Origin: Saccharum officinarum
Taxonomy: Eukaryota; Streptophyta; Magnoliopsida; Poales; Poaceae
Length of the DNA stretch: 64,000 nt
Reading direction: 5' to 3'
Assembly: GCA_020631735.1 (NCBI GenBank)
Contig: CM036159.1
Coordinates: 99,149,670 to 99,213,669 of the forward strand
Positions within the stretch are counted from its first letter, which is position 1; each line of letters starts with the position of its first letter. Made by a program: the position numbers and the translations under genes. Of the stretch, positions 23,301-35,312 are shown piece by piece. The notes under the pieces were generated by a model. It was not told the DNA's origin. It saw nothing but the letters and a program-made list of their open reading frames with translations, and searched no databases.

Positions 23301-24288
23301 GTTTATGTTTCGAGACTTTGCAACTAGCCTCATGCCTTGGGTAAGCCCAAGATATTAGTGATTCCATTACGAGAACGTCTAACCTCGCACTGGGAGTGGA
23401 GAGATGGCGAGAGTAGCGTGTACCCTCGGGGCTAGAGTTGGGCCGGGTTCGAGGAGTATTGTACTCTCGGGTGGCGATGGACATGTTCTGGTCTTGGGAG
23501 ATCTGAATGAGGGTTGGCATATGCAAGATTTGGGTCTACATATGTCGTGAGGTTAGAGATTCCCAGCTGGGTATAATCGGTTTGAATCGTCGTTGCTCCT
23601 CGGTTATGGAGACTCGATCGCCTGTCCTGCATCGTAGTTAAGAATTGGAATTTGAGGAAAGAATAAAGAAGAATCTTGATGAGAATTACTTTGATCTAGA
23701 TTAGGATCACTTAGAATTGGTTAATGAACCATCAATGATAAAAATAAAATGTTGAAAGTAAGGACTTACTCTAGTAAACTTTTCTACAAAATAAATTTTG
23801 ATTCTTGAATACCCGTACCTTGATTCCCTAAAGCTAGCATGTCTTTGGAGTCTTTTTCTTAGTCGGGTAAGTCTTATTGAGTACCCTCAGTACTCAGGGT
23901 TTGTTAAACCCTTGTTGCAGGTGCGGTGCATGAGCAAGTCTGCTTTGAGCCTTGCTGCATGACCGTTGCCATTGAAGAAAGTGACGACGAGTAGGCTGTG
24001 TGGCCTCTGGACAAGACACCTCATTTGGGTGTTGTAATAAAGTTACTACGGATACTCCACAACTACTCCCTCTGTCCCTTTATGAATGTCGTTTTAGACT
24101 CTGATGAGGTACAACGCAGATTCAGTGAATGTGGAGAGGGGGGCGTCCAGGTGCACAGGAGCAGCTGTGAACGGGGACACTTAAATGCAGTGCTAAAACG
24201 ACAGAGAAAGGGGGACAGAGGAGTACTAGTTTATAATAATGCTACTTATGGTTTGAGGTTTGAAACTGTGGTTTGTAAACTTAAGTTA
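20305..24288 (+). mobile_element. Long solo LTR of gypsy type, left part
   Basis: It starts TGTAACACCTCTGGTGTTA after the target copy ACGAC (20300-20304). The other end, GGTTCTGTGACA, is at 40068, followed by ACGAC (40069-40073). Removing the nested gypsy element and the Stowaway at 24066 leaves an LTR of about 4.0 kb. Order: AT-rich 5' part with repeated AATTCAAATTT words, GC-rich block 21350-22140, AT-rich 22150-22750, then a distal part with GACAAGCCCCGGTGCATTT. That distal part is similar to the fragment at 57473-58511. No primer site, gag or pol was found, hence a solo LTR. Long LTRs beginning TGTAACACC are known in Tekay/Del-type chromoviruses; that lineage is inferred. ORFs in the GC-rich block are not credited as genes. 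Confidence 0.65.
24066..24223. mobile_element. Stowaway-type MITE, 158 bp
   Basis: CTCCCTCTGTCCCTTTATGA and its inverse at the right (GGGGGACAGAGGAG) are flanked by TA (24064-24065 and 24224-24225). The inverted similarity extends through GTCGTTTTAG. It is inserted in the solo LTR near its distal end. Confidence 0.85.
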
Positions 24289-25092
24289 TGATGAGGACAT
24301 CGTCACGCTGGACACACCGACGTTATGGTCTTTCACAAGTTACAATTCGTCTCCAACTCAGCTGCCACGTCACCCTCGGATTCAGCAGACACGTCGTCAC
24401 TATTTTGGTCATAACTCTCTCATACGACATCAAAACGGGGTGTTCTTGGATGCGTTGAAAAGGGGTCGACGACGCTGTCGTTTTGGATCTGGTCCCAGCT
24501 CCAGAAGGTCTGTGGATCATTCTGTGTGACCACGTCAAGGTGCTGCATCACCTATTTGGGCCAACTTGGCCATGTATCGTGTCGGGCCTTAAGCCCAAGT
24601 TGTGGAAGCCCAACCCCTGACCGTTCACAACCCTAGGTCAAGTCTTAGACTATAAACACAGTCGCCGCCACTGTTAGACAATTGGGTTTTATTTAGAGTT
24701 TAGTTTTTCATCGAGAAACTGAATCGTTCATTGTAACTGTGGTGACAAATCCTTTTACAGTAATCCAGGGCCCCCGTTCTTGATCTCCTCCACTATGTCG
24801 ATTAGTCATTTGGAACCGAGTTCTTGAACCCTCTATTGATATTCGCAACATTCATATTTGCAATTTCAGATTGCGTGTTTTTACCTTCTTGCTTGTGTTC
24901 TTCGATTCGCTTGCAGGAAAAGCCTTCTTGGCGAGGTCAATCAAGTTGTGCTTAGTTGATAACCAATGGAGCAGTGGTGTAATGGTTGCAGGGTTCGAAT
25001 CGTGTCTGATTTGAAGCCATATCGCCAACGTCGAGATCTCCACAAATCAAACTTACCGGTTACCTCTCAGAAGATCAAGCCTGTACTCATCA
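24289..25092 (+). repeat. 5' LTR of the gypsy element
   Basis: 804 bp, TGATGAGG...CTCATCA. It matches 28314-28821 joined to 39574-39869. By eye about 7-8% of bases differ in the first 200 bp. Confidence 0.9.
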
Positions 25093-25094
25093 AT

Positions 25095-25104
25095 TGGTAT
25101 CAGA
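25095..25104 (+). promoter_or_regulatory. Primer-binding site of the gypsy element
   Basis: TGGTATCAGA lies 2 bp after the 5' LTR, matching the complement of the 3' end of plant initiator-Met tRNA. The match stops after about ten bases. Confidence 0.7.
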
Positions 25105-26403
25105 TATTTCAGGTTTACCGCGAGGTATAATCTCGTTTGCCTTAGATTCATATTTGTTCATTACCTAGAGTCCATAAAAAGCCAATAATATTTCAATTTC
25201 CGCTGTCATATCACCTTTGTGCCTTTGTAATTTCGTTTTAGATTCGTGTTGTTGAGTTTGTGTATGTGGTCGAGTCTTGTTGTTGGTTTAGGATTGTGTT
25301 CGTAGTCGTAGCTCAATCGCCCATTGCTATGATTTTTGTTTTCTGCCGCTATCCCATCTACTGTTTCTAAACAACAAGTCGAAGCCACCACATTACTCGA
25401 CTTGCTCCGCTAGCCGCTTTGTGTAACTTCTCGCCACTGCGTAAACCCTAGATAGGTTGCCAGCCGCTTTAATTTGCCTGCATCGCAGCCCTCTTTACAT
25501 CATCAGGCGAATACCTACTGCTGTTAGTCACATGAACCATCTTGTGATCGGTGTTGGAGTTTAGGGACGCTTTGCCCTAACTGCCGCTGCCGTATTGTGC
25601 CTTCCGAAAAACATAACTTGAGATACCTTCGGTAAAACAGGCATAACTTTTCGCTCGTTTATCAGAAAAATCTGAAATTTTTACAGCAGCTTCTTGACAC
25701 CATTTGGAGCCGACCCAAACTGGGCTTTGCCCTGTTTGGTTTGATCAAAATTGCCAAAAAAATCAGAAAAATAAAGAAAAAATTTGTCAAAGTTTTTGCA
25801 CGCTTTTCAGAGAACGTGATGTATTTTTGTAGACCACATCCCACCTCAGTTATAGGTGCCAATTTTTGTGGTTGCATCTTTTTTGATCCTTGTTCAGAGA
25901 AAAATATAAAAAAATAGCAAAAAAATAAAAAGTTTGATTTCTACTAGTGCCTTTTGGAAAATTCCGGGAAAAATTCAGAAAAAAAAAGAAAAAATTCGGG
26001 TTATTTGCTTGTTATGTGAGTTCTTTCCATCGTCCTTTGTTTTCACCTTGTTGCGCTACGTCTCGACATGTCTTAGCCAGTAACTGTGATTTGTACTTTA
26101 GATCCGGATTGAACAATTGCTACTCTGTATTCGTTAATTGCTCATCCTTGCTGTCATATTGTGTGCCTACCCATAGCTCCACATATTCTTCTGTCAGCAC
26201 AGGTTCATCTTGCAACTGTTACCCACGCTCAACAATAGATTACTTTGCCACTTTGGTTTGGCTCATGTTTGGCGTTGGTAAGAATACAGGCAAGACGGTG
26301 ATAAGCCGCTTGTGATTTTGCATTCCACTTTTACCACCACCACTTGTTTTCTTTTAGTTGATAGGGATAATACTTTGGTGTTGTCTTTTTCTATCTTCTA
26401 GCC
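25105..26403 (+). other. Untranslated leader of the gypsy element
   Basis: About 1.3 kb between the primer site and gag without a long frame. It contains A-rich tracts (25745-25800, 25900-25995) and T-rich DNA, as is common in gypsy leaders. Confidence 0.6.
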
Positions 26404-28316
26404 ATGGCAGGATCTCCGACGGACTTCAATGAGTGCGTGTCCAAGGGCGAGCTTACAACATTCATGACTGAACAACGCAATCTTATGACCGAGCTGACGT
26501 GCAATGTGAACAATCTGGTCACCCGCATTGAACAACTCGAGCACCGCCCTCCACCTCATCGTGTTGATGATGAAGATACGGATAGTTTTGGTGATGAAGA
26601 TACGGATGCTGACGGTTATGCCCGTCACCGCCTCAACTTCAACCGTCGCGGTATGGGAGGTAATATTCAAGGTAATAATGATCCTTTTGCTAAAATTAAA
26701 TTTAGCCTTCCTCCTTTTGCTGGTAATGTTGATCCAGAGGATTATCTAGATTGAGAGCTTGCTGTTCAACAAAAATTTGATTCTCATAATGTTCCTGCTG
26801 AGCATAGAGTTAGACTTGCTACTAGTGAGTTTACTAATTTTGCTTTGTTCTGGTGGAGTGATCTTTGCAATGCTAATATTGCTGCTGCTGTGCCTCAAAC
26901 TTGGAATGCTTTAAAGCAACATATGAAATCTTATTTTGTTCCTCCTTATTACCAACGTGATTTATGTTTGAAACTACAAACTTTAAAACAAGGTGATAAA
27001 AGGAGTAGAAGCATACTATCAAAAATTGCTTATTGGTTTAGCCCGTTGTGGTATAAATGAAGATGATAATGATTCTAGTGCTAGATTTTTTGGTGGTTTA
27101 AACCATGATATACAGAACATCCTAGATTACAAAGAATGGCGTAATTTTTTCCCAATTGTATCATCTTGCTATTAAGGCAGAACGTGAAGTACAGGGCCGC
27201 AAACAACACTAGCCTTTCAGGTCTAACAATGGGAGGAATTTTCAGCACCGTTCAGAGTCAGAGACGCCTAAGATTCCTGTTGCATCACAGCCATCTACAC
27301 CTCCATTTTCTTCCAGGGTAAGTAAATTGTCTAATGTGCAGAAGAAAGGTGCCACTCTGGGTGCTTCTCCTAGCTCCTCCTCGTCCAGCTCTAAAATCAT
27401 TTGCCACCGATGCAAAGGCATGGGACATATCATGAAGGATTGCCCCAGTCGTCGTGCTTTCATTGCTACCGAGGATGGATATGTAAGTGCTAGTGATGTT
27501 AAAGATGATTTAGCCCTTGCTGCTAACATTGATGCAGATTCCACCGAGGGCAATCAAGATAAGGAGTCCATCATCATTGACTCTGTGGCTGCTACCACAG
27601 ACTACCCTAGCCTTCTTGTGCAGCGTGTGTTGAGTACACATGTGCGACATGAAGAAGAGATGACGATCCAATGCCACAATTTGTTCCACATGTATTTCAT
27701 TGTGCAAGGTTGTCGTGTTCTCACTATCATTGATAGCAGGAGTTGCAATAACTTGGTGAGTTCAGATTTGGTTGATAAGCTTGGTTTGACCACATGACAA
27801 CATTCATATCTATATAAACTTTAATGGTTCAATAATAGTGGTAAGACTAAGGTAACTAAATCAGCACGCATTAGTTTTTTCACAGGCTCTTATCATGATA
27901 CTGCTGATTTTGATGTTGTTCCTATGCAAGCTTGTTCCATTTTATTAGGTCACCCATGGGAATTTGATAATGATGCTTTACACTATGGTAGAACTAATAC
28001 ATACACTATCATACATAAGGACAAGAAAATTACATTGCTACCTTTGTCTCCTACGGATATTATTAAACATACTAATGAGATTAAAAATAAACCTCCAACT
28101 CACATTGCTAAAAATAATGGGATTAAGTTAAAAGGAGGTACTTTTCTTGCTACAACTTCTGCTACTGCTGAGTTATGTGATAATCCTGATGCGCCATGTT
28201 ATACTATGTTTTGTCAACCTACTCTGTTTGGTGCATTGCCTGCTGTCACTAACCTTTTGCAGAAGTTCGCTGATGATGGGATGAAGGACGACTCCAATTC
28301 AAGAAGGGGAGGATGA
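26404..28316 (+). pseudogene. gag-protease remnant of Ty3/gypsy, RT-integrase deleted
   Basis: Reading from ATG 26404, the first frame is a gag N-terminus with a short coiled-coil-like part (FMTEQRNLMTELTCNVNNL) and the start of the gag core (KIKFSLPPFAGNVDPEDYLD). A stop at 26752-26754 ends it. The core continues out of phase with FALFWWSDL, EAYYQKLLIGLARCG and FFGGLNHDIQ, with frame changes near 27000 and 27145 and a TAG near 27210. A zinc knuckle CHRCKGMGHIMKDC follows at about 27402. The retropepsin site reads I-D-S-R-S (about 27730), so the catalytic Gly position is Arg. After another stop (27795-27797) a frame at 27924-28316 holds LLGHPWEFDNDALHYGRTN and the extreme N-terminus of the RT region (LPAVTNLLQKFAD). 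It then jumps directly to the pol C-terminal/PPT junction. An internal deletion therefore removed RT, RNase H and integrase. Confidence 0.85.
28301..28313 (+). promoter_or_regulatory. Polypurine tract of the gypsy element
   Basis: AAGAAGGGGAGGA directly precedes the 3' LTR start TGATGAGG and would prime plus-strand DNA. Confidence 0.8.
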
Positions 28317-28821
28317 TGAGGACATCGTCACGCTGGACACACCGACGTTATGGTCTTTCATAAGTTGCAATTCGTCCCTAACTCAGCTGTCACGTCACCC
28401 TCGGATTCAGCAGACACGCCGTTAATGTTTTGGTCATAACTCTCTCATACGACATCAAAACAGGGCGTTCTTGGATGCGTTGGAAAGGAGACGACGACGC
28501 CGTCGTTTTGGATCTAGTCCCAGCTCCAGAAGGTCCGTGGATCATTCTGTGTGACTACGTCAAGGTGCTGCGTCACCTATTTGGGCCAACTTGGCCATGT
28601 ATCGTGTCGGGCCTTAAGCCCAAGTTGTGGGCGCCCAACCCCTGGCCGTTCACAACCCTAGGTCGAGTCTTAGACTATAAACACAGCCGCCACCGCTGTT
28701 AGACAATTGGGTTTTGTTTAGAGTTTAGTTTTTCATCGAGAAATTGAATCGTTCATTGTAACTGTGGTGACAAATCCTTTTACAGTGATCCAGGGCCTCC
28801 GCTCTTGATCTCCTCCACTGT
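28314..28821 (+). repeat. 3' LTR of the gypsy element, left part
   Basis: 508 bp ending with the first copy of the copia target duplication ACTGT (28817-28821). It continues at 39574. Confidence 0.9.
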
Positions 28822-30804
28822 TGAAAGGTCTTGATGGCTAGAGGGGGGGTGAATAGCCTTTTAAAATTTTCTACAAAGACAAGCTAAACAAGTTTATCAA
28901 TATAACAAGTAGCGAGATGCGAGTTTTGCTTAGCCTACAGGGTGTTTGCAAGCCACCTAACCAATTCACAATTCTAGTATATTTGCACTCAACCGCACAA
29001 GTCAAACCGAGAAGGTAACTACAACTACAACTAGCAAGCTACACAACGGAGCTACTCTAGCAAAGCTAACTAGCTAGCAAAGATAACTAAGAAGGTAATG
29101 CAGAGTTGAGTTAGGAGAGTTTCACCGTGGGGAGAAGTATTGAGCCAACCGATATGATCAACAATGAATACCAAGACAACCGAACATCGGGATCAATCAA
29201 TCATAATATGAAAGTGATGATACTAAGATTTATCCCGAGGTTCATGTGCTTGCCGGCACGCTAGTCCCCGTTGTGTCCCTCTTCACCACGTGGTTCGGTG
29301 GCTAATCGGTCTCACACCGAGCCTCTCAAAAGGCGCCACAAGAACCTACCAAATGGCAAAAGGTTGCAATGACACGAGCAATTTACTAATGTTGCCTTTG
29401 GTGCTTCGCCGATGTAGGCACAAACCCCTCACAATCACTGGAGGTGGCCAAGAACAATCACCAACTCTTGCCAACGCCTCCAAGCTGCTCCAAGCCGTCT
29501 AGGTGGCAGCAACCACCAAGAGAAACAAGAATCCCGCAGCAAATCAACCACTAAGTTCCAACTAGATGCAATCTCACAATGCAAATGCACTTGGATCACT
29601 CAATCTCACTTCGAATATGCAAAGAAGCAAGAGAGATGAGTGAGAGGGGATTTGCTTAGCTCAAAGTGCTCACAAGTATGTCAAATGTTCGAGAGAGAGC
29701 CTTGAGCCAGTCAACGAGTATTTATAGACGTACCCCTTCGAATAGAGTCGTTAGAAACTTAAACAGCCGAGATCGTGCTGACCGGACGCGCTGGTCCAAC
29801 TGACCGGACGCGTCGGTCGCACAACGACTAAGTCGGGAAGCACTGACCGGACACGCTAGTCCAACTGACCGGACGCGCCGGTCGCACAACGGCTAACTGC
29901 GAAGCAACGACCGGACGCGCTTGACGCGCAGACCGGACGCGCTGCGAACGAACGGACGCGCTGGTCCCGTGACTGACTGGACGCGCTGGTCAAGCCTGAG
30001 CAGTGCACAACGAAACAGTGACCGGACGCGCTGTAGAACTGACCAGACGCGACAGTGCTAGCGTCCGGTTAGAGTCCAGTAAGCTCCCTGAACGACCGGA
30101 CGTGTCCGGTCAACTGTGACCGGACGCGCTGCGCGTTCGATCAACAAACTAAAACACGCGTAGACGCTGAACGCTGACCGGACATATCCGGTCATACAGA
30201 GACCACGTCCGATCCAGCGTCCGGTCACCTCTGTGACCTCCGTTCGCCTCTGTTTCTTTTCCAACTTCCGACGTAGTGGAAAATAGTCGTTTTAACTCCT
30301 CGAAAACGCCTGAATCCTGCCTCGCAAGCTTGGTAGGAGGGAGAGAGGACCCCAAACCCTCTCTACCGCTCAAACTCCACCGCCATCGCAAATGTGCTAA
30401 CACCACCAAGTGATCTCGTCATGTGTGAGTGTGTTAGCATTTTCACAATCATTTTCGAGACGTTATTAGTTCTATCCAAATGCATATAATTATGAAATGC
30501 ACACCTAGAGGCACTTAGGAGTTCAATAGCTGCGTTATTCCTCTCTTTATAGTATGGCTATCTATCCTATAATGTAACTACACCCACTAGGTGTCTTAGT
30601 TACTAAAACACAACCCTTAAGCATATACCTTTACCTTGATCACATAGGGTTGCGTCCAAATCCAAGTGTGGCCGTCATGATCACCATGTCCATCTTGCCA
30701 CCAACCTTGGAATGTACTAATCCTCATATGCTACATACAACTTAGGCATAGGATTAGTACTTAGGCATTGTCACTAATTACCAACACCAAACATAGGACT
30801 TTCA
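28822..30804 (-). repeat. 3' LTR of the Sirevirus
   Basis: 1983 bp. It includes a GACCGGACGCG-type array at about 29775-30230 and, at the plus-strand right end, the word CCAAACATAGGACTTTCA. It is shorter than the 5' LTR mainly because of fewer repeat units. Confidence 0.93.
29775..30230. repeat. GACCGGACGCG array in the 3' LTR
   Basis: More than ten words such as GACCGGACGCGCTGGTC, GACCGGACGCGCCGGTC and GCGTCCGGTC lie at irregular spacing. Some pairs form near-palindromes. Confidence 0.75.
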
Positions 30805-30816
30805 ATCTCCCCCTTG
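30805..30816 (-). promoter_or_regulatory. Main polypurine tract of the Sirevirus
   Basis: On the minus strand CAAGGGGGAGAT abuts the 3' LTR. It primes plus-strand synthesis in these elements. Confidence 0.8.
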
Positions 30817-32033
30817 TTGGTAATTAGTGACAAACCTTTCACAAAGATATTATGATAAAATTTTGATTGAACCCATGTCACATTGTCTAAGTATATTACC
30901 ATGTGTAAGAATTATGGACATGTGATCATGAATTCAAATTGATAGCAATGGCTCCCCCTACATGTATGCTATATGTTTGGATTTTGGAAGCATACATGTT
31001 AGATAGGAAAGATTAGGAGCATTGACTACCAATAGGTGCTAAGTGTTTAAGATTATAGACCTTTGAAGCGTGATACCATCGGAGTAGCGATAAACACCAT
31101 CTTAGCACCTTGTGTAGTTAGATACCACTTGGAAAAGCACAAACATAACTAGAAACCTCGTGAGATCAACATCATAAGCAAGGCTCTAGTACCACTTTGA
31201 AAAACATGAATCAAGAAAAATCTAACTACTTCCTATTCATGCTAGTACCTCAATATACCATTCAAATTATACTAGCAAGTCACCACACAAGCAAAGTATC
31301 AGAGAAAAAGAAAATGCATAACTATGCATCATACATATGAAGTGCACATGGAAATGCAACAATCATGTTTAAGAGTTTGCTCCCCCTACTTGTGTGCTCG
31401 AAAATTTTTAGATGATCCCCTTCTTTTATCAATTCTCTCCCTTTAGGATTTTCTCACCCTTGAACAATATTTTCTCCCCCTTAGTGCTTCTCCCCCTTTA
31501 GGATTTTCTCACCCTTGAACAATATTTTCTCCCCCTTAGTGCTTCTCCCCCTTTGAGTTCTATCTTTGTGAATAACATTTTCTCCCCCTTTGGCACCAAT
31601 GACCACAAGGGACCAATTTTAGATAGAATATCATGTTAAATTAAATTATGGGGTGAGGGTCAAGTTTATGATTCAACCTAGATTGCTTGCATAAATAAAA
31701 TGCTTCGGTTTGATCCAAGGGCAAGCTTCTTCACACCTCACTAGAAGGGTTATCATGCACCATGTTGAAGCAAATATTTAGACAAGTTTTCTAGATTAAA
31801 TACTTAGGATCACAAGCTACTTAAACAAGTTATATGCTACCACTAGATCATACAAGGCAAAGAAATAATAGTGGCACCATATAAACTTTAAATTCATTTG
31901 ATTTTCATGAATGAGCCTAGAACATGTAAATTATGACTAGATGCACTAAGCAAGTCCTTAGCATAGAATGTATGACATATCAACCAATTGTACCTTGGGG
32001 CTCGAAGGAGAGACATGTCATATATAGGGTGCA
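30817..32033 (-). other. 3' untranslated region of the Sirevirus
   Basis: About 1.2 kb between the end of pol and the main polypurine tract. No envelope-like frame was seen. Confidence 0.6.
30940..31600 (-). repeat. Sirevirus polypurine-tract array
   Basis: At least seven extra copies of GGGGGAGA-like purine runs (plus-strand TCTCCCCCTT or CTCCCCCTA near 30952, 31380, 31472, 31489, 31531, 31547 and 31581) lie upstream of the main tract. Within it, 31441-31495 is directly repeated at 31496-31550 (55-bp unit starting CTTTAGGATTTTCTC). Multiple such tracts are a known Sirevirus peculiarity. Confidence 0.8.
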
Positions 32034-35000
32034 TCAACTCATGTTGGAGAAGTCAAGTATGTTCAACTCATTCTTTAGCTTGTGAAATCTCTTCTCATCA
32101 AGGGGCTTGGTGAATAGATCGGCTAATTGATTTTCGGTGCCCACACTCTCAATAGCAATGTCACCCTTTTGTTGATGATCTCTAATAAAGTGATGGCGAA
32201 CATCAATATGCTTTGTTCTTTGATGTTAAACCGGATTGTTGGTTAGCTTCACGGCACGTTTATTGTCACATAGCAATGGCACATTCTTGAAAGTGATTCC
32301 AAAATCCTTCAATATTGCCTTCATCCACAAGATTTGTGCACAACAACTACCCACGGCGATGTATTCGGCTTCGGTGGTAGATAGTGCAATACTATTTTGC
32401 TTCTTGGATGACCATGAGATAAGTGATCTTCCCAACAATTGACAAGTCCTGGAAGTGCTCTTTCTCTCCACTTTGTCACCGGCATAGTCAGAATCCGAAT
32501 ATCCAACTAGCTCAAAGCTTGCACCTTTGGGATACCACAATCCAACATCTTTTGTATGCTTTAAGTACCTCAATATTCTCTTTGTTGCCTTCAAATGACT
32601 TTCTCTTGGTGAGGCTTGAAATCTTGCACACATACATACACTAAACATCACATCGGGCCTTGATGTCGTCACATAGAGTAGGCTACCAATCATTGATCTA
32701 TATAGCTTTTGATCCATCATGTTGCCACTCTTGTCACTATCCAAACTTCCACTAGTGCCCATTGGGGTTGTAATACTCTTTGCATCTTCCATGCCAAACT
32801 TCTTGAGCATATCTTTGATGTACTTAGTTTGGCTCACAAATGTACCTTCTTTTATTTGTTTGATTTGAAGTCCAAGAAAGAAACTAAGTTCACCAATCAT
32901 TGACATTTCAAATTCCTTTGCCATCATTTTCCCAAACTCATCACAATAATCTTGATTGGTTGAACCGAATATGATATCATCAACATATATTTGCAACACA
33001 AACAAGTCTTTCCCAATCTTCTTGGTGAATAGTGTTGTATCAACTTTGCCCATGACAAATCCTTTGGATAGCAAGAAGTCCCTCAATCTTTCATACCATG
33101 CTCTAGGTGCTTGCTTCAATCCATACAAAGCCTTCCTTAACTTGTATACATGATTGAGTTTCTTATCATCTTCAAAACCGGGAGGTTGCTCCACATACAC
33201 CTCCTCTTGGATGTACCCATTGAGAAATATACTCTTCACGTCCATTTGATATAGCTTGATATTATGAGCACAAGCATAGACAAGTAAGATCCTAATTGCT
33301 TCCAATCTTGCAATAGGGGCATATGTTTCACCAAAGTCAAGACCCTCTATTTGTGTGTAACCTTGAGCCACTAGTCTTGCTTTGTTCCTTACTACTATCC
33401 CATCTTAATCTTGCTTGTTGCGAAAGACTCATCTTGTTCCAATGACATTGTGATCCTTAGGCCTCTCAACTAGTTTCTATACTTCATTTCTTTTGAAGTT
33501 GTTGAGCTCTTCATGCATTGAATTTACCCAATCCGGATCTCTTAATGCTCTATCAATATCCTTGGGTTCTTCCATTGACACAAAAGAAGAGTGAGCATAA
33601 AAAGATGTTAATCTTGATCTAGTTTGAATTCCCCTTTGTATGTCACCAATGATGGAATCCAATGGATGGTCTCTTGCAATGTTAGTTGGTTGAAGCACTT
33701 GGACTTGATTGCTTGGATGTTAATGTTGATCATAAGTTGGAGATGATGAACTAGCCACTTGTTGATCTTGTTGCGCTTGAGATGATGTACTAGCTTGATT
33801 TTGCATTAGAGAACCACTAGCTTGAGTGATTGGACTGTGGAGCACTTGATCTTTGTTGTCATCTACATCAATCACTTGCTTTGGTCTAATATCACCAATA
33901 TCCATTTCTTTCATAGCATTGATCAATTGAGTTCCTCTCACATCATCCAAGTTATCTTCCTCATCTTGAGAACCATTTGTTTCATCAAACTCAACATCAT
34001 GCACTTCTTCAAGTAAACCACTAGCCAAATTCCATACTCTATAAGCTTTGCTAGTAGTTGAGTAACCAAGTAGAAATCCTTCATCACATTTCTTCTCAAA
34101 CTTGCTCAATCTAGAGTCCTTCTTCAAGATGTAGCATTTGCAACCAAATACCCAAAAGTATGCAATGTTGGGCTTTCTTCTATTTAAGATCTCATATGGT
34201 GTCTTCTCTAAGAACTTGTGGCAATAGAGACGGTTGCTATAGAAGCAAGCCGTGTTGATTGCTTCGGCCCAAAATGAATGACTCACATTATACTCATTCA
34301 ACATTGATCTTGCCATATCAATTAAGGTTCTATTCTTTCTCTCAACTAGTCCATTTGATTGAGGTGTATACTTGGTCGAGAATTGATGTTTGATTGCAAG
34401 CTCATCACATAGCTCATCAACTCTTGTGTTTCTAAACTCACTTCTATTGTCACTTCTTACTTTCTTGATTGTGGTCTCAAACTCATTTTGCACTCTCTTG
34501 ATGAACTTCTTGAATATGTCAAATACATCACTCTTGTTCACAAGAAAGAATACCCATGTGTATCTAGTGAAATCATCCACAATCACAAAGCCATACTTGT
34601 TGCCACCAATGCTTGTGTATGTAGTTGGCCCAAATAGATCCATGTGCAATAACTCAAATGTCTTGGAAGTACTCATGATGCTTTTCAATGGATGAGTGTT
34701 GCCTACTTGCTTTCCGGCTTGACATGCACTACATAGCTTATCTTTCTCAAATGTGACATCCTTCAAGCCTCTAACTAAGTCATGCTTCACTAACTTGTTC
34801 AATTGCTTTATGTCAACATGACCAAGTCTTCTATGCCATAACCAACCTATACTTGATTTGGTGAGCAAGCATGTTAAAAGTTGAGTGTCACTAGCATTGA
34901 AATAAACTAAATATAGATTCTCATATCTAAAACCCTTGAAGATCAAATTGGAGCCATCAACATTAACTATCTCCACATCATCAACACCAAATATGCACTT

Positions 35001-35234
35001 AAAACCTAGATCACATAATTGAGCAACCGAGAGAAGATTGAAGTTCAACTTTTCAACTAAGAGCACATTGGAAATGCTATGATCATTTGAGATTGCAATC
35101 CTTCCAAGAGTCTTGACATCACCCTTGCTATTGTCACCAAATGTGATGCTATCAATGCCACTATCATTTGATTTGAGAGAGTTAAACATTCTTGAATCAC
35201 CGGTCATATGTTGAGAGCACCCACTATCAAGCAT
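32034..35234 (-). pseudogene. Copia pol: protease, integrase, RT, RNase H (broken by stops)
   Basis: Reading on the minus strand: protease DSGCSQHMTG at the start (35234), then the pre-integrase zinc finger (H-x-R-L-G-H ... C-S-A-C). The integrase core shows the DDE residues in MDLFGPT, VRSDN and NGLVERKN. This frame ends at 33720. A linker frame (33477-33698) and the RT follow. RT contains [20 protein letters not shown] and the catalytic YVDD (IYVDDIIFG, about 32980). RNase H has YSDSDYAGD and STTEAEYIA. Stops occur at about 33718, 33475, 33405 and 32224, after which the frame resumes (QKGDIAIESVGTENQ, LADLFTKPLDEKRFHKL) to the natural end at 32034. Key catalytic residues survive, but the polyprotein cannot be made intact. 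Confidence 0.9.
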
Positions 35235-35312
35235 CCAATGCCTTCCTTCGGCCTTGTAATTTACCTACAAAATAAATTAATGTCTTTTAGGTACCCATAC
35301 TTGCTTGGGTCC

